Source: Hydrogenophaga sp.
GTDB lineage: Bacteria > Pseudomonadota > Gammaproteobacteria > Burkholderiales > Burkholderiaceae_C
Direction: 5' to 3'
DNA length: 64,000 bases
Assembly (NCBI RefSeq): GCF_011390835.1
Contig: NZ_JAABRQ010000001.1
Location: forward strand, 62,001-126,000
Position numbers and translations under genes: made by a program. Of this stretch, positions 48,194 through 59,465 are shown piece by piece (positions within the stretch are counted from its first letter, which is position 1; each line of letters opens with the position of its first letter). The notes under the pieces were generated by a model that searched no databases, was not told where the DNA came from, and saw only the letters and a program-made list of their open reading frames with translations.

Positions 48194-49282
48194 ATGAAAC
48201 CGTTTGTCCGTGACACCCTGCTGCGCCAGCGCGCCCGCCTGCACGAGCTGGACGCCTTGCTCGCGGCGCCCGACGTGGTTGACGACTTGCAGCGTTTTCG
48301 CAACCTGAGCCGCGAACACGCCGAGGCCGGCGCGGTGGTCGAGGTGTTCAACCGCTTTCTGCAGCGCGAAGCCGACCGCGCTGCGGCCCAAGACATGCTG
48401 CAAGACCCGGAAATGGCCGAGATGGCGCAGGAAGAGCTGGACAGCGCCGACACCGAGCTGGCCGCGCTGGACACCGAGCTGCAGCATCTGCTTCTGCCCA
48501 AAGACCCGGAAGACGAGCGCAATGCCTTCGTGGAAATCCGCGCCGGCACTGGCGGCGACGAGTCGGCCCTGTTTGCCGGCGACCTGGCCCGCATGATCAC
48601 GCGCTACGCCGAGAGCCAGCGCTGGGTGGTAGAGGTGGTGAGTGAGTCGCCAGGAGAGCTGGGCGGCTACAAGGAGCTTGTGCTGCGCATCGTAGGCGCG
48701 GGCGCCTATGGCAAACTGCGGTTCGAATCGGGTGGGCACCGCGTGCAACGCGTGCCGGCTACCGAAACCCAAGGCCGTATCCACACCAGCGCTGCCACCG
48801 TGGCCGTGATGCCCGAGCCGGACGAAACCGAGGCGGTCAAGCTCAACCCGAGCGAACTGCGCATCGACACCTACCGCGCCAGCGGGGCCGGCGGGCAACA
48901 CATCAACAAGACCGACTCGGCGGTGCGTGTCACCCACTTGCCCACCGGAATCACCGCTGAGTGTCAGGATGGCCGCAGCCAGCACAGCAACAAGGCCAAG
49001 GCCTTGCAGGTGCTCACTGCGCGCCTGCAGGAAAAAGACCGCAGCGAGCGCGCCGCCAAGGAGGCCGCCACCCGCAAGGACCTGATCGGCAGCGGCGACC
49101 GCAGCGACCGCATCCGCACCTACAACTTCCCGCAGGGCCGCCTGACCGACCACCGGATCAACCTCACCCTGTACAAGCTGCTGCAGGTGATGGAGGGCGA
49201 TCTGGGCGATGTGATCCACGCGCTGCAGGTAGCCCGGGGCGCCGAGCTGATGGCCGAGCTCGAACACCGCCACGCGCCATGA
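48194..49282 (+). CDS. prfA: peptide chain release factor 1
   Basis: Reads UAA and UAG and triggers peptide release. 362 residues. The PxT tripeptide appears as RVPATETQ (about 192-199). The GGQ loop is in [19 protein letters not shown] (about 230-248). [21 protein letters not shown] is the domain 3 entry. The start at 48194 gives the typical N-terminus [10 protein letters not shown]; there is only a weak purine site upstream. The stop overlaps prmC, the methyltransferase that modifies its GGQ glutamine, as ATGA. Confidence 0.97.
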   Translation: MKPFVRDTLLRQRARLHELDALLAAPDVVDDLQRFRNLSREHAEAGAVVEVFNRFLQREADRAAAQDMLQDPEMAEMAQEELDSADTELAALDTELQHLLLPKDPEDERNAFVEIRAGTGGDESALFAGDLARMITRYAESQRWVVEVVSESPGELGGYKELVLRIVGAGAYGKLRFESGGHRVQRVPATETQGRIHTSAATVAVMPEPDETEAVKLNPSELRIDTYRASGAGGQHINKTDSAVRVTHLPTGITAECQDGRSQHSNKAKALQVLTARLQEKDRSERAAKEAATRKDLIGSGDRSDRIRTYNFPQGRLTDHRINLTLYKLLQVMEGDLGDVIHALQVARGAELMAELEHRHAP

Positions 49283-50142
49283 AGGCCGCGCCTGCTACCA
49301 CGCTGAGCGACGCCCTGCGCAACGCCCAGACCCAGGGTGTGGCGAGGCTGGACGCGCAAATGCTGTTGCTGAAGGCGCTGTCGTACGACCCGCATGACCG
49401 CGCCTGGCTGCTGGCCCACGACGGCGACCTTTTGCCGCCAGAGGTTGCCTCGCGCTTCAGCACCGCGGTGCAAGAGCGCCTGAGCGGCATGCCGATGGCT
49501 TACCTCACCGGCGAGCAGGCGTTTTTTGGTCTAACGCTGCGGGTGGACCGGCGGGTGCTGGTGCCCCGGCCCGACACCGAAACCCTGGTCGAGTGGGCAC
49601 TGACGCTCTTGGCCGATTGGCCAGCCCCAGTCCCAGCCCCAGCGCAGGTGCTGGACCTGGGCACGGGTAGTGGGGCTGTGGCGCTGGCACTGAAATCTCA
49701 ACAACCGACGCTCCATGTCTGCGCCACTGACGTGAGCGAGAACGCACTGGCGGTCGCGCGAGCCAACGCCCAGCGTCTCCGACTCACCATCGATTTCGCT
49801 ACAGGCAGCTGGCTGGACGCCGTGCCCGGCCAGCACTTCCACCTCATCGTCAGTAACCCACCGTACATCGCCGAAGGCGACGCCCACCTGGCGGCGCTGA
49901 CTCACGAGCCCCTGGGCGCGCTCACGGCAGGCGCGGATGGGCTGGACGACATCCGGTCGTTGATCATCGGCGCTCCCGCGGCCCTGCACCCCGGCGGCTG
50001 GCTGTTGCTGGAACACGGCTACGACCAGGCCAACCGGGTCAATGCCCTCTTGATCGAACGGGGCTTCGAAGCGGTCACCAGCCGCACCGACCTTGCGGGC
50101 ATTGCGCGCTGCACTGGCGGGCGCTGGCCGGGCCAGCGATAA
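49279..50142 (+). CDS. prmC: peptide chain release factor N5-glutamine methyltransferase
   Basis: Methylates the GGQ glutamine of release factors. 287 residues. The SAM site is [15 protein letters not shown] (about 121-135). The NPPY catalytic motif is in [12 protein letters not shown] (about 190-201). The N-terminal helical domain carries [12 protein letters not shown] and [13 protein letters not shown]. The start overlaps the prfA stop (ATGA), fixing both the start and the functional pairing. Confidence 0.96.
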   Translation: MKAAPATTLSDALRNAQTQGVARLDAQMLLLKALSYDPHDRAWLLAHDGDLLPPEVASRFSTAVQERLSGMPMAYLTGEQAFFGLTLRVDRRVLVPRPDTETLVEWALTLLADWPAPVPAPAQVLDLGTGSGAVALALKSQQPTLHVCATDVSENALAVARANAQRLRLTIDFATGSWLDAVPGQHFHLIVSNPPYIAEGDAHLAALTHEPLGALTAGADGLDDIRSLIIGAPAALHPGGWLLLEHGYDQANRVNALLIERGFEAVTSRTDLAGIARCTGGRWPGQR

Positions 50143-50196
50143 TTGACCAATCTTGCGGGTCATTTCCGCTTCAACGCCCTTGAGAAAGCCTGAACC

Positions 50197-50520
50197 ATGA
50201 GCGACGCCCACACCCAGATCGACCAGCTGGTCAAATCCAACGACATCGTGCTCTTCATGAAGGGCAACGCGAGTTTCCCCATGTGCGGCTTCTCCGGCCG
50301 CGCGATCCAGATTCTGAAGGCCTGTGGCGTTGACCCCAAGAGCGTCAAGACGGTGAACGTGCTGGAAGACGACGTCGTGCGCCAGGGCATAAAGGACTAC
50401 AGCAAGTGGCCCACCATTCCCCAGCTGTATGTCAAAGGCGAATTTGTCGGCGGCTCCGACATCATGATGGAGATGTACGAGTCGGGCGAACTGCAGCAGG
50501 TCATCAACGGGCAGACCTGA
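50197..50520 (+). CDS. grxD: monothiol glutaredoxin
   Basis: A 107-residue Grx4-type protein that binds and transfers 2Fe-2S clusters. The CGFS active site is at about residues 29-32 (PMCGFSGRA). FMKGNASFP precedes it. WPTIPQLYVKGEFVGGSDIMMEM carries the glutathione-binding cis-Pro and GG motif (split here as WPTIPQLYVKGE and FVGGSDIMMEM). It lies 54 bp after prmC and is followed at once by a strong terminator. Confidence 0.96.
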   Translation: MSDAHTQIDQLVKSNDIVLFMKGNASFPMCGFSGRAIQILKACGVDPKSVKTVNVLEDDVVRQGIKDYSKWPTIPQLYVKGEFVGGSDIMMEMYESGELQQVINGQT

Positions 50521-50540
50521 ACCAACCTGCCTGCTCAATT

Positions 50541-50563
50541 AGCCGCCTGCGGGCGGCTTTTTT
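50541..50563 (+). terminator. terminator after grxD
   Basis: AGCCGCC-TGCG-GGCGGCT forms a 7-bp stem followed by a T6 tract. It starts 20 bp after the grxD stop. The following 150 bp up to the AAA+ gene hold only its promoter. Confidence 0.9.
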
Positions 50564-50650
50564 GCGTCTGATCGCTGGATCCGGTCGCGCTTTTTTTCAC
50601 GCCAGCGGCGATTGCCTCAAATGGCGAGCTTTGATCGGTCTTTTTCTGCC

Positions 50651-50679
50651 TTGAGATCAGGCATGGCCTGTGCTTGAAT
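50651..50679 (+). promoter_or_regulatory. candidate sigma-70 promoter of the AAA+ gene
   Basis: TTGAGA and TTGAAT are separated by 17 bp. The predicted start would give a leader of about 28 bases ahead of the AGGAG site and ATG at 50714. Confidence 0.4.
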
Positions 50680-50713
50680 GAAGTTGTTGATGAACCCCCC
50701 TCAGGAGAACCGC

Positions 50714-51718
50714 ATGAGCTCACACAGCCTGGTCGCTTCACCCTCTCTGGGACTGCCCATCGCCCAGATGCGCAGCGTGTTCAGCGCCGACGATGTCGAG
50801 CGCAAGCTGGCCAGGCTGCAATCCAGCGGCAACGAGCGCGAGCATGAGGTGTTGCGCAACACATGGCAACGGATGCTGGAACGGGGACCCGAGCGCTTCG
50901 CGGTCAAGCCCTCGGGTGTGCCCGACATGGCACCACTGTACGATTTGCTGCCCAATTTTGGTGAGGTGCTAGACGACGTGAAGCGCCACGTGGCGCTCAG
51001 CCAGGACAGCCGCGACAGCCTCGAAGTCACGCCCATCCTGCTGCTGGGGCCGCCGGGCGTCGGCAAAACGCATTTCGCGCGCCAGATTGCCGACCTGCTG
51101 GGCACCAGCATGAGCCTGGTGTCAATGAGTTCCATGACCGCTGGCTGGCTGCTCTCTGGCTCGTCTTCCCAGTGGAAAGGATCCAAACCGGGCAAGGTGT
51201 TCGAAGCCCTGGTAGACGGCCAGTACGCCAACCCCGTCATCGTGATTGACGAGATCGACAAGGCCGCAGCTGAGGCGCAATACGACCCTCTGGGCTCACT
51301 CTACAGCTTATTGGAACACGACACCGCACAAAGCTTCGTAGACGAATTCGCCGAAGTGCCGATCGACGCCAGCCAGGTCATCTGGGTCACAACGGCCAAC
51401 GACGAGCGCGCGATTCCGGATCCGATCCGCAACCGCATGAACGTGTTCGAGATCGCGCCGCCGTCGCCCGATGCAGCGCGAAAGATCGCGGCCCACCTGT
51501 ACCGTGGCATTCGCGGTGAGCACGACTGGGGACAGCGCTTCGAGCCCGAACCCGCCAACGATGTGCTGGACCTGCTGGCCACGCAGGCGCCGCGTGAAAT
51601 GCGCCGGGCTCTGGTCACCGCCTTCGGCAATGCCAGGCTGGATAACCGCTACCGCATCGAGCCCGACGACTTGCCGCGCAACGGGCCGGGTAAGACCCGC
51701 ATCGGTTTCCTTCAGTGA
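50714..51718 (+). CDS. Lon-type AAA+ ATPase lacking a protease domain
   Basis: 334 residues. After a charged N-terminal part (about 1-85) comes a single AAA+ module: Walker A LLGPPGVGKTHFA (about 117-129), Walker B NPVIVIDEIDK (about 176-186), sensor 1 IWVTTAND (about 223-230) and a sensor 2-like APREMRRAL in the lid domain (about 290-300). The PILLLGPPGVGKT and IDEIDK style is that of Lon. No Ser-Lys protease domain or Lon N-terminal domain is present. It could be a remodelling ATPase acting alone or with a partner; the function is unknown. The start at 50714 has AGGAG 7 bases upstream. Confidence 0.82.
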   Translation: MSSHSLVASPSLGLPIAQMRSVFSADDVERKLARLQSSGNEREHEVLRNTWQRMLERGPERFAVKPSGVPDMAPLYDLLPNFGEVLDDVKRHVALSQDSRDSLEVTPILLLGPPGVGKTHFARQIADLLGTSMSLVSMSSMTAGWLLSGSSSQWKGSKPGKVFEALVDGQYANPVIVIDEIDKAAAEAQYDPLGSLYSLLEHDTAQSFVDEFAEVPIDASQVIWVTTANDERAIPDPIRNRMNVFEIAPPSPDAARKIAAHLYRGIRGEHDWGQRFEPEPANDVLDLLATQAPREMRRALVTAFGNARLDNRYRIEPDDLPRNGPGKTRIGFLQ

Positions 51719-51741
51719 CAGCGCTCTAATCAGGTCCCGGG

Positions 51742-52395
51742 TCAAGCGTCGGCATGAGCCCAGTTCTTCGCTGCGCGGTAGACCGCGTTGGGGTAAGTGT
51801 CGCGCCCCCGACTGCCGTTGTATCGCCCGAGCGCCATGAAAGTATCGCCGCGCTCGCGGTCCAAGTAGTGCCGCAGGATCACGCAGCCATATCGCAGGTT
51901 GATCCGCATCTTGAAGAGCTTGCCCGCATCGCCGTCGCCGATCACTCGGGTCCAGAACGGCATGATCTGCATGTAGCCGCGCGCGCCCACACTTGAGATG
52001 GCGAATCTGCGGAACGCACTCTCCACCTGGATCAGACCCATGACCAGGGTGGTATCCAGTCCGGCGCGCTTGGACTCGTACCATACGGTCGTCAAGAACT
52101 CTGTACGCTCCTGAAAATTCGATTTGCGCCTTCTCAATCGATCGCTCATCGCAGTTTTCCAGCGTAAGTGCGCCAGCATGTCTTTAGTCTCTCTAAACAC
52201 TGGCTCTGGAGGTTCATCGCTAGCAATTGCTGCTCTGAGAGCTAACCGAACAGAGTCGGCGAGCGGCTCTTCCAACTGTCCGCCCGCGATTACTGAGCTT
52301 GGCCACGCCAGCAGCGACCACGCACCCGCCCCGGTCGCCGCCAGGCAGGCACGGCGGCTCAGCAGCCCCTCGGGGAACAGCGCTGCCGTGGTCAT
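51742..52395 (-). CDS. lytic transglycosylase (SLT domain), exported
   Basis: 217 residues. The N-terminus carries a twin-arginine-like signal ([19 protein letters not shown]). The SLT domain spans about 105-215: [26 protein letters not shown] holds the catalytic Glu (split here as [13 protein letters not shown] and [12 protein letters not shown]), followed by [16 protein letters not shown] and [11 protein letters not shown]. It cleaves peptidoglycan between MurNAc and GlcNAc in the periplasm. The start overlaps the stop of proS as ATGA. It is convergent with the AAA+ gene across 23 bp. Confidence 0.88.
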   Translation of the reverse strand: MTTAALFPEGLLSRRACLAATGAGAWSLLAWPSSVIAGGQLEEPLADSVRLALRAAIASDEPPEPVFRETKDMLAHLRWKTAMSDRLRRRKSNFQERTEFLTTVWYESKRAGLDTTLVMGLIQVESAFRRFAISSVGARGYMQIMPFWTRVIGDGDAGKLFKMRINLRYGCVILRHYLDRERGDTFMALGRYNGSRGRDTYPNAVYRAAKNWAHADA

Positions 52396-54137
52396 GCGGC
52401 GAGACGGCCTTTCACGAAGGCCAGCGCCTCGACCAGCGCGACCTTGGTCGCTGCCGCATCTCGCCGATGCTGGTACTCCACCTGCCCATCCTTCAACCCC
52501 TTGTCGCCAATCGTCACGCGGTGCGGTATGCCAATGAGCTCCCAGTCGGCGAACATGGCGCCAGGCCGTTCGCCGCGGTCGTCGAGCAGCACGTCGACAC
52601 CAGCGGCCAGCAGTTGTTCGTACAGCTGTTCGGCCGCGGTCTTCACGTCGGCGCTGCGGTCCATGCCGATCGGGCAGATCACCACGGTGAACGGCGCGAT
52701 CGCATCGGGCCAGATGATGCCGCGCTCATCGTGGTTTTGTTCGATCGCGGCGGCAGGCAGGCGGGTGATGCCGATGCCGTAGCAGCCCATCTCGAATGGC
52801 GCGGGTTTGCCGTCCTCGGCCAGGAACGTGGCGTTCATCGCCCGGCTGTATTTGGTGCCGAGGTAGAACACATGGCCCACCTCAATGCCGCGCTCGATGG
52901 CGAGCGGGCCCTTGCCATCGGGCGAGGCGTCGCCTTCCACCACATTGCGGATGTCAGCCACCAGATCGGGCTCGGGCAAGTCACGACCCCAGTTCACGCC
53001 GGTGAAGTGGAAGTCGACCTCGTTGGCCCCGCAGATCCAGTCGGCCATTGCCGCCACCTCGCGGTCAGCCACCAGCTTCACCGGTCGCTTCATGCCAATG
53101 GGGCCGAGGTAACCTGGCTTGCTGCCAAAGTGCGCTTCGATCTCGGGTACGGTGGCGAAACGGAAGCTCGCATCCAAACCGGGCACCTTGCTGACCTTGA
53201 CTTCATTCATGTCGTGATCACCGCGCAGCAGCAGCAGCCAGACCTGGCTCCTCACAACTTCGCCCGCTTCGTTCAGCTCGTCGGTGGCCAGCACCAGCGA
53301 CTTCACCGTGGTGGCCAGCGGCACCCCCAGCAGCTCGGCCACATCGGCGCAGGTGCTCTTACCCGGCGTAGGTGTCTTGACCATGAGGTTGGCCGGTGCG
53401 GGTCGGCTTCCCGAAGGGGCCAGCGCTTCGGCCTTCTCTATGTTGGCCGCGTAGTCGCTGTCCGGGCAGTAGACGATGGCGTCTTCGCCGGTGGCCGCGA
53501 TCACCTGGAACTCTTCGCTCAGGTCGCCGCCAATGGCGCCGCTGTCCGCGGCCACGGCGCGGTAGCGCAGACCAAAGCGGTCAAAGATGCGGCGATACGC
53601 CGCGGCCATCACCTGGTAGCTGGCTTTGGCGGCGGCCTCATCACGGTCGAAGCTGTAGGCATCCTTCATGATGAACTCACGTCCACGCATCAATCCGAAG
53701 CGAGGCCGGCGCTCATCGCGAAATTTGGTCTGGATCTGGTAAAAATTCTTCGGCAATTGCTTGTAGCTGCGCAGTTCCTGGCGCGCGATGTCGGTCACGA
53801 CCTCTTCGCTGGTGGGCTGAACGATGAAGTCGCGCCCGTGCCGGTCCTGGATGCGCAGCAGCTCCGGGCCCATCTTGTCGAAGCGACCGGTTTCCTGCCA
53901 GTATTCCGCCGGTTGCACCACGGGCATGGTGAGCTCCACCGCACCTGAACGGTTCATTTCCTCGCGTACGATGCGCTCCACCTTCTGGATCACCCGAAGG
54001 CCCATGGGCATGTAGGTGTAGATGCCTGCGCCCAACTTCTTGATCATGCCGGCGCGTGTCATAAGCCGGTGGCTGACCACCTCGGCGTCGGCGGGGGCTT
54101 CCTTGAGGGTAGAGATGAAGAACTGAGAGGCTTTCAT
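52392..54137 (-). CDS. proS: proline--tRNA ligase
   Basis: A bacterial-type class II synthetase of 581 residues. The N-terminus is [20 protein letters not shown]. Motif 2 ([23 protein letters not shown]; here the [14 protein letters not shown] part) is near residues 138-151. The YbaK-like editing insert occupies about 230-390. Motif 3 lies in [13 protein letters not shown], and a C-terminal anticodon-binding domain follows ([28 protein letters not shown]). It is coupled to the downstream transglycosylase gene and divergent from rppH. Confidence 0.98.
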   Translation of the reverse strand: MKASQFFISTLKEAPADAEVVSHRLMTRAGMIKKLGAGIYTYMPMGLRVIQKVERIVREEMNRSGAVELTMPVVQPAEYWQETGRFDKMGPELLRIQDRHGRDFIVQPTSEEVVTDIARQELRSYKQLPKNFYQIQTKFRDERRPRFGLMRGREFIMKDAYSFDRDEAAAKASYQVMAAAYRRIFDRFGLRYRAVAADSGAIGGDLSEEFQVIAATGEDAIVYCPDSDYAANIEKAEALAPSGSRPAPANLMVKTPTPGKSTCADVAELLGVPLATTVKSLVLATDELNEAGEVVRSQVWLLLLRGDHDMNEVKVSKVPGLDASFRFATVPEIEAHFGSKPGYLGPIGMKRPVKLVADREVAAMADWICGANEVDFHFTGVNWGRDLPEPDLVADIRNVVEGDASPDGKGPLAIERGIEVGHVFYLGTKYSRAMNATFLAEDGKPAPFEMGCYGIGITRLPAAAIEQNHDERGIIWPDAIAPFTVVICPIGMDRSADVKTAAEQLYEQLLAAGVDVLLDDRGERPGAMFADWELIGIPHRVTIGDKGLKDGQVEYQHRRDAAATKVALVEALAFVKGRLAA

Positions 54138-54286
54138 GAAGGCGCGGGGCGGTCAGCCCGATCAAAGGGTGGTGAAAACGGGCGGGGGTGGACCGCGCCA
54201 AGCCAGGGTGGCGCCGCCAATCGGTGTTTACCCGGCGTTGGTCCCGATCCGGGTGGGCAAAACCTCGCAATCTGTCATGCTCGATG

Positions 54287-54292
54287 CATAAT
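54287..54292 (+). promoter_or_regulatory. weak candidate -10 (CATAAT) for rppH
   Basis: CATAAT lies 29 bp before the rppH ATG in the 184-bp divergent gap with proS. No -35 can be assigned. Nothing else is recognisable in the gap. Confidence 0.28.
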
Positions 54293-54321
54293 CCAGACAG
54301 TTCAAAAATTTGAGGTTGATT

Positions 54322-54975
54322 ATGCTTGACAGGGAAGGCTTCAGGCCCAATGTCGGCATCATTCTGCTCAACCAGCGAAACCAGGTGTTCTGGGGTAAGC
54401 GCATTCGCTCCCATTCCTGGCAGTTTCCGCAAGGTGGTATCGACCGAGGCGAAACGCCCGAGCAGGCGATGTACCGAGAGCTGCACGAGGAAGTGGGTCT
54501 CATGCCCGAACACGTGAACATCGTGGCCCGTACGAGGGACTGGTTGCGCTATGAAGTGCCCGACCGCTACATCCGACGCGACGCACGTGGACACTACAAG
54601 GGTCAGAAGCAGATCTGGTACCTGTTGCGCTTGGTTGCGCAAGACTGGAACCTGAATCTGCGCGCCTCCACCCATCCCGAGTTCGATGCTTGGCGCTGGC
54701 ACGACTACTGGGTGCCGCTGGACGTAGTGGTGGAGTTCAAACGTGGCGTGTACGAACTCGCGCTGACCGAGCTGGCCCGCTACCTTCCGCGCAACGATCA
54801 CCGCAACCGCTACCTGCGCGGCAACACCCGCACGCGTGCCTGGGACGATGGTGAAATGCCTTCGCATGTTGGCCAGCACCAGATGGAGTTGCCGCCCGGC
54901 GCCACCTTCGACCCGCATCCCCAAGGATCCCCACCGTTCGCCGAGCCCCAGACGAGCTTCAACAAGTTGGCGTGA
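54322..54975 (+). CDS. rppH: RNA pyrophosphohydrolase
   Basis: Removes pyrophosphate from 5' triphosphorylated mRNA, starting decay. 217 residues, longer than the E. coli enzyme because of a Pro-rich C-terminal tail of about 45 residues. The Nudix box [20 protein letters not shown], then VGL, lies near residues 38-60. The N-terminus [17 protein letters not shown] is the family's. The start ATG at 54322 has GAGG 7 bases upstream. The gene is divergent from proS. Confidence 0.96.
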   Translation: MLDREGFRPNVGIILLNQRNQVFWGKRIRSHSWQFPQGGIDRGETPEQAMYRELHEEVGLMPEHVNIVARTRDWLRYEVPDRYIRRDARGHYKGQKQIWYLLRLVAQDWNLNLRASTHPEFDAWRWHDYWVPLDVVVEFKRGVYELALTELARYLPRNDHRNRYLRGNTRTRAWDDGEMPSHVGQHQMELPPGATFDPHPQGSPPFAEPQTSFNKLA

Positions 54976-54989
54976 AGGGTCCGGGCGGG

Positions 54990-56153
54990 TCACCCGCGCG
55001 TTAGCACCAGGTTGTCGCGGTGAATCATCTCAGGCTCGGCCATGTAACCCAGCAGCCGCTCGAAATCGGCTGAGGACTTGCGACACAACATGCGCGCCTC
55101 GGAACTGGCGTAGTTGGCCAACCCTCGAGCCACTTCCTTGCCGGCCGAACTGCGCACCGCGATCACATCCCCACGGGAAAAATCGCCTTCGACCGCGGTC
55201 ATGCCGATCGGCAGCAGGCTCTTGCCCTCGCCCACGATCTTGCCGATGGCGCCGTCGTCGACCACCACCGCGCCACGCAACTGCAGGTGATCAGCCATCC
55301 AGCGCTTGCGGGCCTGGCTTTTGGGTGTGTTGGCCAGCAGGCTGGTGCCAATGGCTTCGCCTTCACACAGTCGCTGCAACACCCGCGGTTCACGCCCCCA
55401 GGCAATGACCGTTGACGCGCCCGAACCCGCCGCGCGTTTGGCCGCGAGAATCTTGGTGAGCATACCGCCGCGGCCAATGCTTGACCCCACGCCACCCGCC
55501 ATCGTTTCAAGTTGAGGGTCGCCGGCCCGCGCCTGGTGCACGAATTCGGCGGCAGGATCATGGCGCGGGTCAGCGGTGTACAGCCCCTTCTGGTCAGTCA
55601 GGATGACCAGCACATCGGCCTCGACCAAGTTGGCCACTAGCGCACCCAGGGTGTCGTTGTCGCCAAACTTGATCTCGTCGTTGACCACGGTGTCGTTTTC
55701 GTTGATGACCGGCACCACGCGGAGGTGAAGCAGGGTCATCAGCGTCGAGCGAGCGTTGAGGTAGCGCTCGCGGTCGGCCAAGTCGGCGTGGGTGAGCAGC
55801 ACCTGGGCACTGCCGACGCCACAAGCGCGCAGCTTGCTCTCGTACATCTGCACCAGGCCCATTTGCCCCACCGCGGCGGCGGCCTGCAACTCGTTGATCT
55901 CTTTGGGCCGCACCGCCCACCCCAGGCGCTTCATGCCTTCGGCCACCGCGCCGCTGCTCACCATGATCAGCTCGCGCCCTTGCTTGACGAGCGCGGCCAA
56001 CTCCTCGCTCCACTGACCAATGGCTTGTTCATCCAGGCCCCGACCTTCGTTGGTGACCAAACTGGAGCCCACTTTGACCACAATGCGCTTGGCGCTCTTC
56101 AAGACGCTGTGGTGGCCTGAAGGGGCCGCGGAACCGGTCAACATGTCGCTCAT
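54990..56153 (-). CDS. proB: glutamate 5-kinase
   Basis: Phosphorylates glutamate, the first step of proline synthesis, and is normally feedback-inhibited by proline. 387 residues. The amino acid kinase domain has [15 protein letters not shown] (about 24-38), [15 protein letters not shown] and the N-acid-binding [19 protein letters not shown]-terminal PUA domain (about 290-385) includes [14 protein letters not shown]. About 20 residues precede the conserved start. It is 36 bp downstream of obgE on the minus strand and convergent with rppH. Confidence 0.96.
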   Translation of the reverse strand: MSDMLTGSAAPSGHHSVLKSAKRIVVKVGSSLVTNEGRGLDEQAIGQWSEELAALVKQGRELIMVSSGAVAEGMKRLGWAVRPKEINELQAAAAVGQMGLVQMYESKLRACGVGSAQVLLTHADLADRERYLNARSTLMTLLHLRVVPVINENDTVVNDEIKFGDNDTLGALVANLVEADVLVILTDQKGLYTADPRHDPAAEFVHQARAGDPQLETMAGGVGSSIGRGGMLTKILAAKRAAGSGASTVIAWGREPRVLQRLCEGEAIGTSLLANTPKSQARKRWMADHLQLRGAVVVDDGAIGKIVGEGKSLLPIGMTAVEGDFSRGDVIAVRSSAGKEVARGLANYASSEARMLCRKSSADFERLLGYMAEPEMIHRDNLVLTRG

Positions 56154-56189
56154 GCGGGGACGATCACAAAAGGTGAGAACGGCGATGAA

Positions 56190-57332
<1,143 letters not shown>

Positions 57333-57335
57333 TCA

Positions 57336-57350
57336 CCGGGCAAAGCCCGG
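57336..57350 (-). other. secondary hairpin between rpmA and its terminator
   Basis: CCGGGC-TTT-GCCCGG on the minus strand, a 6-bp stem, 22 bp after the rpmA stop and upstream of the terminator. It has no T tract. Confidence 0.35.
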
Positions 57351-57371
57351 CGCGCGACAGCACCGCGTCGC

Positions 57372-57629
57372 TCAGACGGGAGTGATGCTCACCACGTGGC
57401 GATTCAGCGCGCCCTTGACGGCGAAGCTCACGTGACCGTCTGCCGTGGCAAACAGGGTGTGATCTTTCCCCAGGCCGACGTTGCTGCCGGGGTGAAACTT
57501 GGTGCCACGCTGACGCACGATGATGGCGCCCGCGCTCACGAGTTCACCACCAAAGGCCTTCACGCCGAGCATCTTGGGCTTGGAATCGCGCCCGTTTCGC
57601 GTAGAGCCGCCGCCTTTTTTCTGTGCCAT
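57372..57629 (-). CDS. rpmA: 50S ribosomal protein L27
   Basis: 85 residues. The N-terminus [20 protein letters not shown] is the L27 hallmark and reaches the peptidyl transferase centre. [22 protein letters not shown] and [11 protein letters not shown] follow; these are split motifs of the family. The start at 57629 has AGGAGTAAGAG upstream. It is 15 bp downstream of rplU. Confidence 0.98.
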   Translation of the reverse strand: MAQKKGGGSTRNGRDSKPKMLGVKAFGGELVSAGAIIVRQRGTKFHPGSNVGLGKDHTLFATADGHVSFAVKGALNRHVVSITPV

Positions 57630-57644
57630 TTTCTCTTACTCCTC

Positions 57645-57956
57645 TCAGCCTGCGATCGACGCAATCTGCAGTTCGGTGAAATTCTGCCGGTGACCCTGGC
57701 GCTTCTGGTAGTGCTTGCGACGGCGCATCTTGAAGATGTGCACCTTGTCGTGCCTGCCATGGGCCAACACCGTGACCGTGACCGTTGCGCCGGAAACCAA
57801 GGGAGTGCCAACCTTGAGCTCGCTGCCGTTGCCGACAGCCAGAACCTGGTCAATCACGATCTCTTGGCCCACATCCGCAGCAATCTGTTCTACTTTAATT
57901 TTTTCGCCAGCAGCAACACGATACTGTTTGCCACCGGTTTTTATGACCGCGTACAT
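57645..57956 (-). CDS. rplU: 50S ribosomal protein L21
   Basis: 103 residues, the normal length. [20 protein letters not shown] begins the protein, and [20 protein letters not shown] is the rRNA-binding basic region near the C-terminus. AAGAGG lies 6 bases before the start. A longer in-frame extension upstream is not supported. A well-formed sigma-70 promoter precedes it. Confidence 0.98.
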   Translation of the reverse strand: MYAVIKTGGKQYRVAAGEKIKVEQIAADVGQEIVIDQVLAVGNGSELKVGTPLVSGATVTVTVLAHGRHDKVHIFKMRRRKHYQKRQGHRQNFTELQIASIAG

Positions 57957-58018
57957 ATGAACCTCTTGAAAATATCCACGAATGGATGTTCGACGGACGA
58001 AGTTCCGCCGAACCTGCG

Positions 58019-58047
58019 ATTTTAGCACGCAAGAGTTTTGTTCTCAA
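58019..58047 (-). promoter_or_regulatory. sigma-70 promoter of rplU-rpmA
   Basis: On the minus strand TTGAGA (58042-58047) and TAAAAT (58019-58024) are separated by exactly 17 bp. The leader would be about 55 bases. It is the best-formed promoter in the window. Confidence 0.75.
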
Positions 58048-58127
58048 GTACGTAGGCGCACAGGGCACGCAGGCACGAAAACATGGCGCTCAGTGACCGC
58101 CCTGTCGATCGGCACCTGCCCTCTTCC

Positions 58128-58133
58128 TATAAT
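58128..58133 (+). promoter_or_regulatory. candidate -10 (TATAAT) for ispB
   Basis: A perfect TATAAT lies 52 bp before the proposed TTG start of ispB. The -35 region is weak. The gap between rplU and ispB (229 bp) holds only these two promoters. Confidence 0.45.
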
Positions 58134-58185
58134 TCCTGTTTACAGGCTGGCGATCCCCGGCCTCTTCTCCCGACGGACCCCCATC

Positions 58186-59169
58186 TTGATCCCCCTTCCC
58201 TCCCAGGCGTCTCATCCGCTGGACCTGATCGCCCAGGACATGCAGCGGGTGGACCAGGTGATCCACGAGCGATTGACCACCGATGTGCCGCTGGTCCGGG
58301 ATGTCGCGCAGTACATCATCCGGGCTGGCGGCAAGCGCCTGAGGCCTGCCTTGCTGCTACTGATGAGCGGCGCTATCGGCTCAATGCACCCTCACCGCCA
58401 CACCCTGGCGGCTGTGATCGAGTTCATTCACACAGCCACCCTGCTGCACGACGACGTGGTGGACGAGTCCACGCTGCGCCGTGGCCGGCCGACCGCTAAC
58501 GAGCAGTTTGGCAACGCAGCCAGTGTGCTGGTGGGCGACTTCCTGTACTCGCGGGCGTTTCAGATGATGGTTGATGTGAACCAGATGCGGGTGATGCAGG
58601 TGCTCTCTGACGCCACCAACGTGATCGCCGAAGGCGAAGTTTTGCAGTTGATGAACATGCATGACGCCACGGTGAACGAGGCGACCTACCTTCGGGTGAT
58701 CCGGTCGAAAACCGCCAAGCTATTTGAAGCCAGCGCCCGTCTTGCCCCCATCCTGGCCGGCGCGGATGCGGCGACCGAAGCACTGTGCGCCACCTACGGC
58801 CAGGCGGTGGGTACCGCATTTCAGGTCATTGACGACGTGCTGGACTACGAAGGCAGTCCTGAGGACTTGGGCAAGAACCTCGGCGATGACCTGCGCGAGG
58901 GCAAGGTCACCCTGCCCATCATCTGCGCGCTTCAACGCGCCACGCCCGCTGAACAGATTTTGATCCGGGCAGCCATCGAGCAAGGCGATCTGACCCATTT
59001 GCCTGAAATTCTGCGCGTCATCTCCGACTCGGGCGCACTCGAAGCAGCACGGGCCAGCGCCATGGCCGAAGCCCAGCGCGCCGTGGATGCCGCCCGGGCC
59101 TTGCCGGCCAATGCGCACAGCAACGCCTTGCTACAATTGGCTGCTGACTTGCTGGAGCGCCGCTCCTAG
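58186..59169 (+). CDS. ispB: octaprenyl diphosphate synthase
   Basis: Makes the C40 side chain of ubiquinone. 327 residues from the TTG at 58186, the length typical of IspB. The open frame extends upstream to 57982 but across the TATAAT, so that start is unlikely; the first ATG at 58240 would trim the conserved N-terminal helix. The two Asp-rich motifs LLHDDVVDES (about 84-93) and IDDVLDYEG (about 213-221) bind Mg-diphosphate. GGKRLRPALLLL precedes the first. It is followed by tRNA-Pro. Confidence 0.93.
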   Translation: MIPLPSQASHPLDLIAQDMQRVDQVIHERLTTDVPLVRDVAQYIIRAGGKRLRPALLLLMSGAIGSMHPHRHTLAAVIEFIHTATLLHDDVVDESTLRRGRPTANEQFGNAASVLVGDFLYSRAFQMMVDVNQMRVMQVLSDATNVIAEGEVLQLMNMHDATVNEATYLRVIRSKTAKLFEASARLAPILAGADAATEALCATYGQAVGTAFQVIDDVLDYEGSPEDLGKNLGDDLREGKVTLPIICALQRATPAEQILIRAAIEQGDLTHLPEILRVISDSGALEAARASAMAEAQRAVDAARALPANAHSNALLQLAADLLERRS

Positions 59170-59221
59170 GGTCTGAACGACACCAGCTCGCCTTGGTCCG
59201 ACAGGCAAATGGTGCTGTTTT

Positions 59222-59298
59222 CGGGGTGTAGCTTAGCCAGGTAGAGCGCTACGTTCGGGACGTAGAGGCCGGAGGTTCGAATCCTCTCACCCCGACCA
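59222..59298 (+). tRNA. tRNA-Pro (anticodon CGG)
   Basis: A 77-base cloverleaf. The 7-bp acceptor CGGGGTG pairs with CACCCCG. The anticodon stem CTACG/CGTAG encloses the loop TTCGGGA with anticodon CGG at 59256-59258, reading CCG. The T arm has GGAGG-TTCGAAT-CCTCT with one G-T wobble. The discriminator is A and CCA is encoded. It sits 52 bp after ispB, with no clear terminator downstream. Confidence 0.97.
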
Positions 59299-59465
59299 TA
59301 CCTCCCGATTTGCTAGAGCTGAGCGTCCAGCGCGCGATTTGCGTGCTTTTGGTCCCGCTTTTCGAGACCTTCTCGCAACGCCAAGAGCGCGACAATCCGC
59401 AAATTCAACACAAGTCGCCTCAATTGTGACGGCCAAGTCGTTGATTTACGGTAGATTACGAGCTT

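Noticed and set aside
57982-58185. Upstream 68-codon extension of ispB
   Set aside because: It spans the ispB TATAAT and the rplU promoter and has no similarity to IspB N-termini.
59299-59465. Sigma-54 promoter for pilB
   Set aside because: No GG-N10-GC pattern with the TTGC context could be found in the 167-bp gap.
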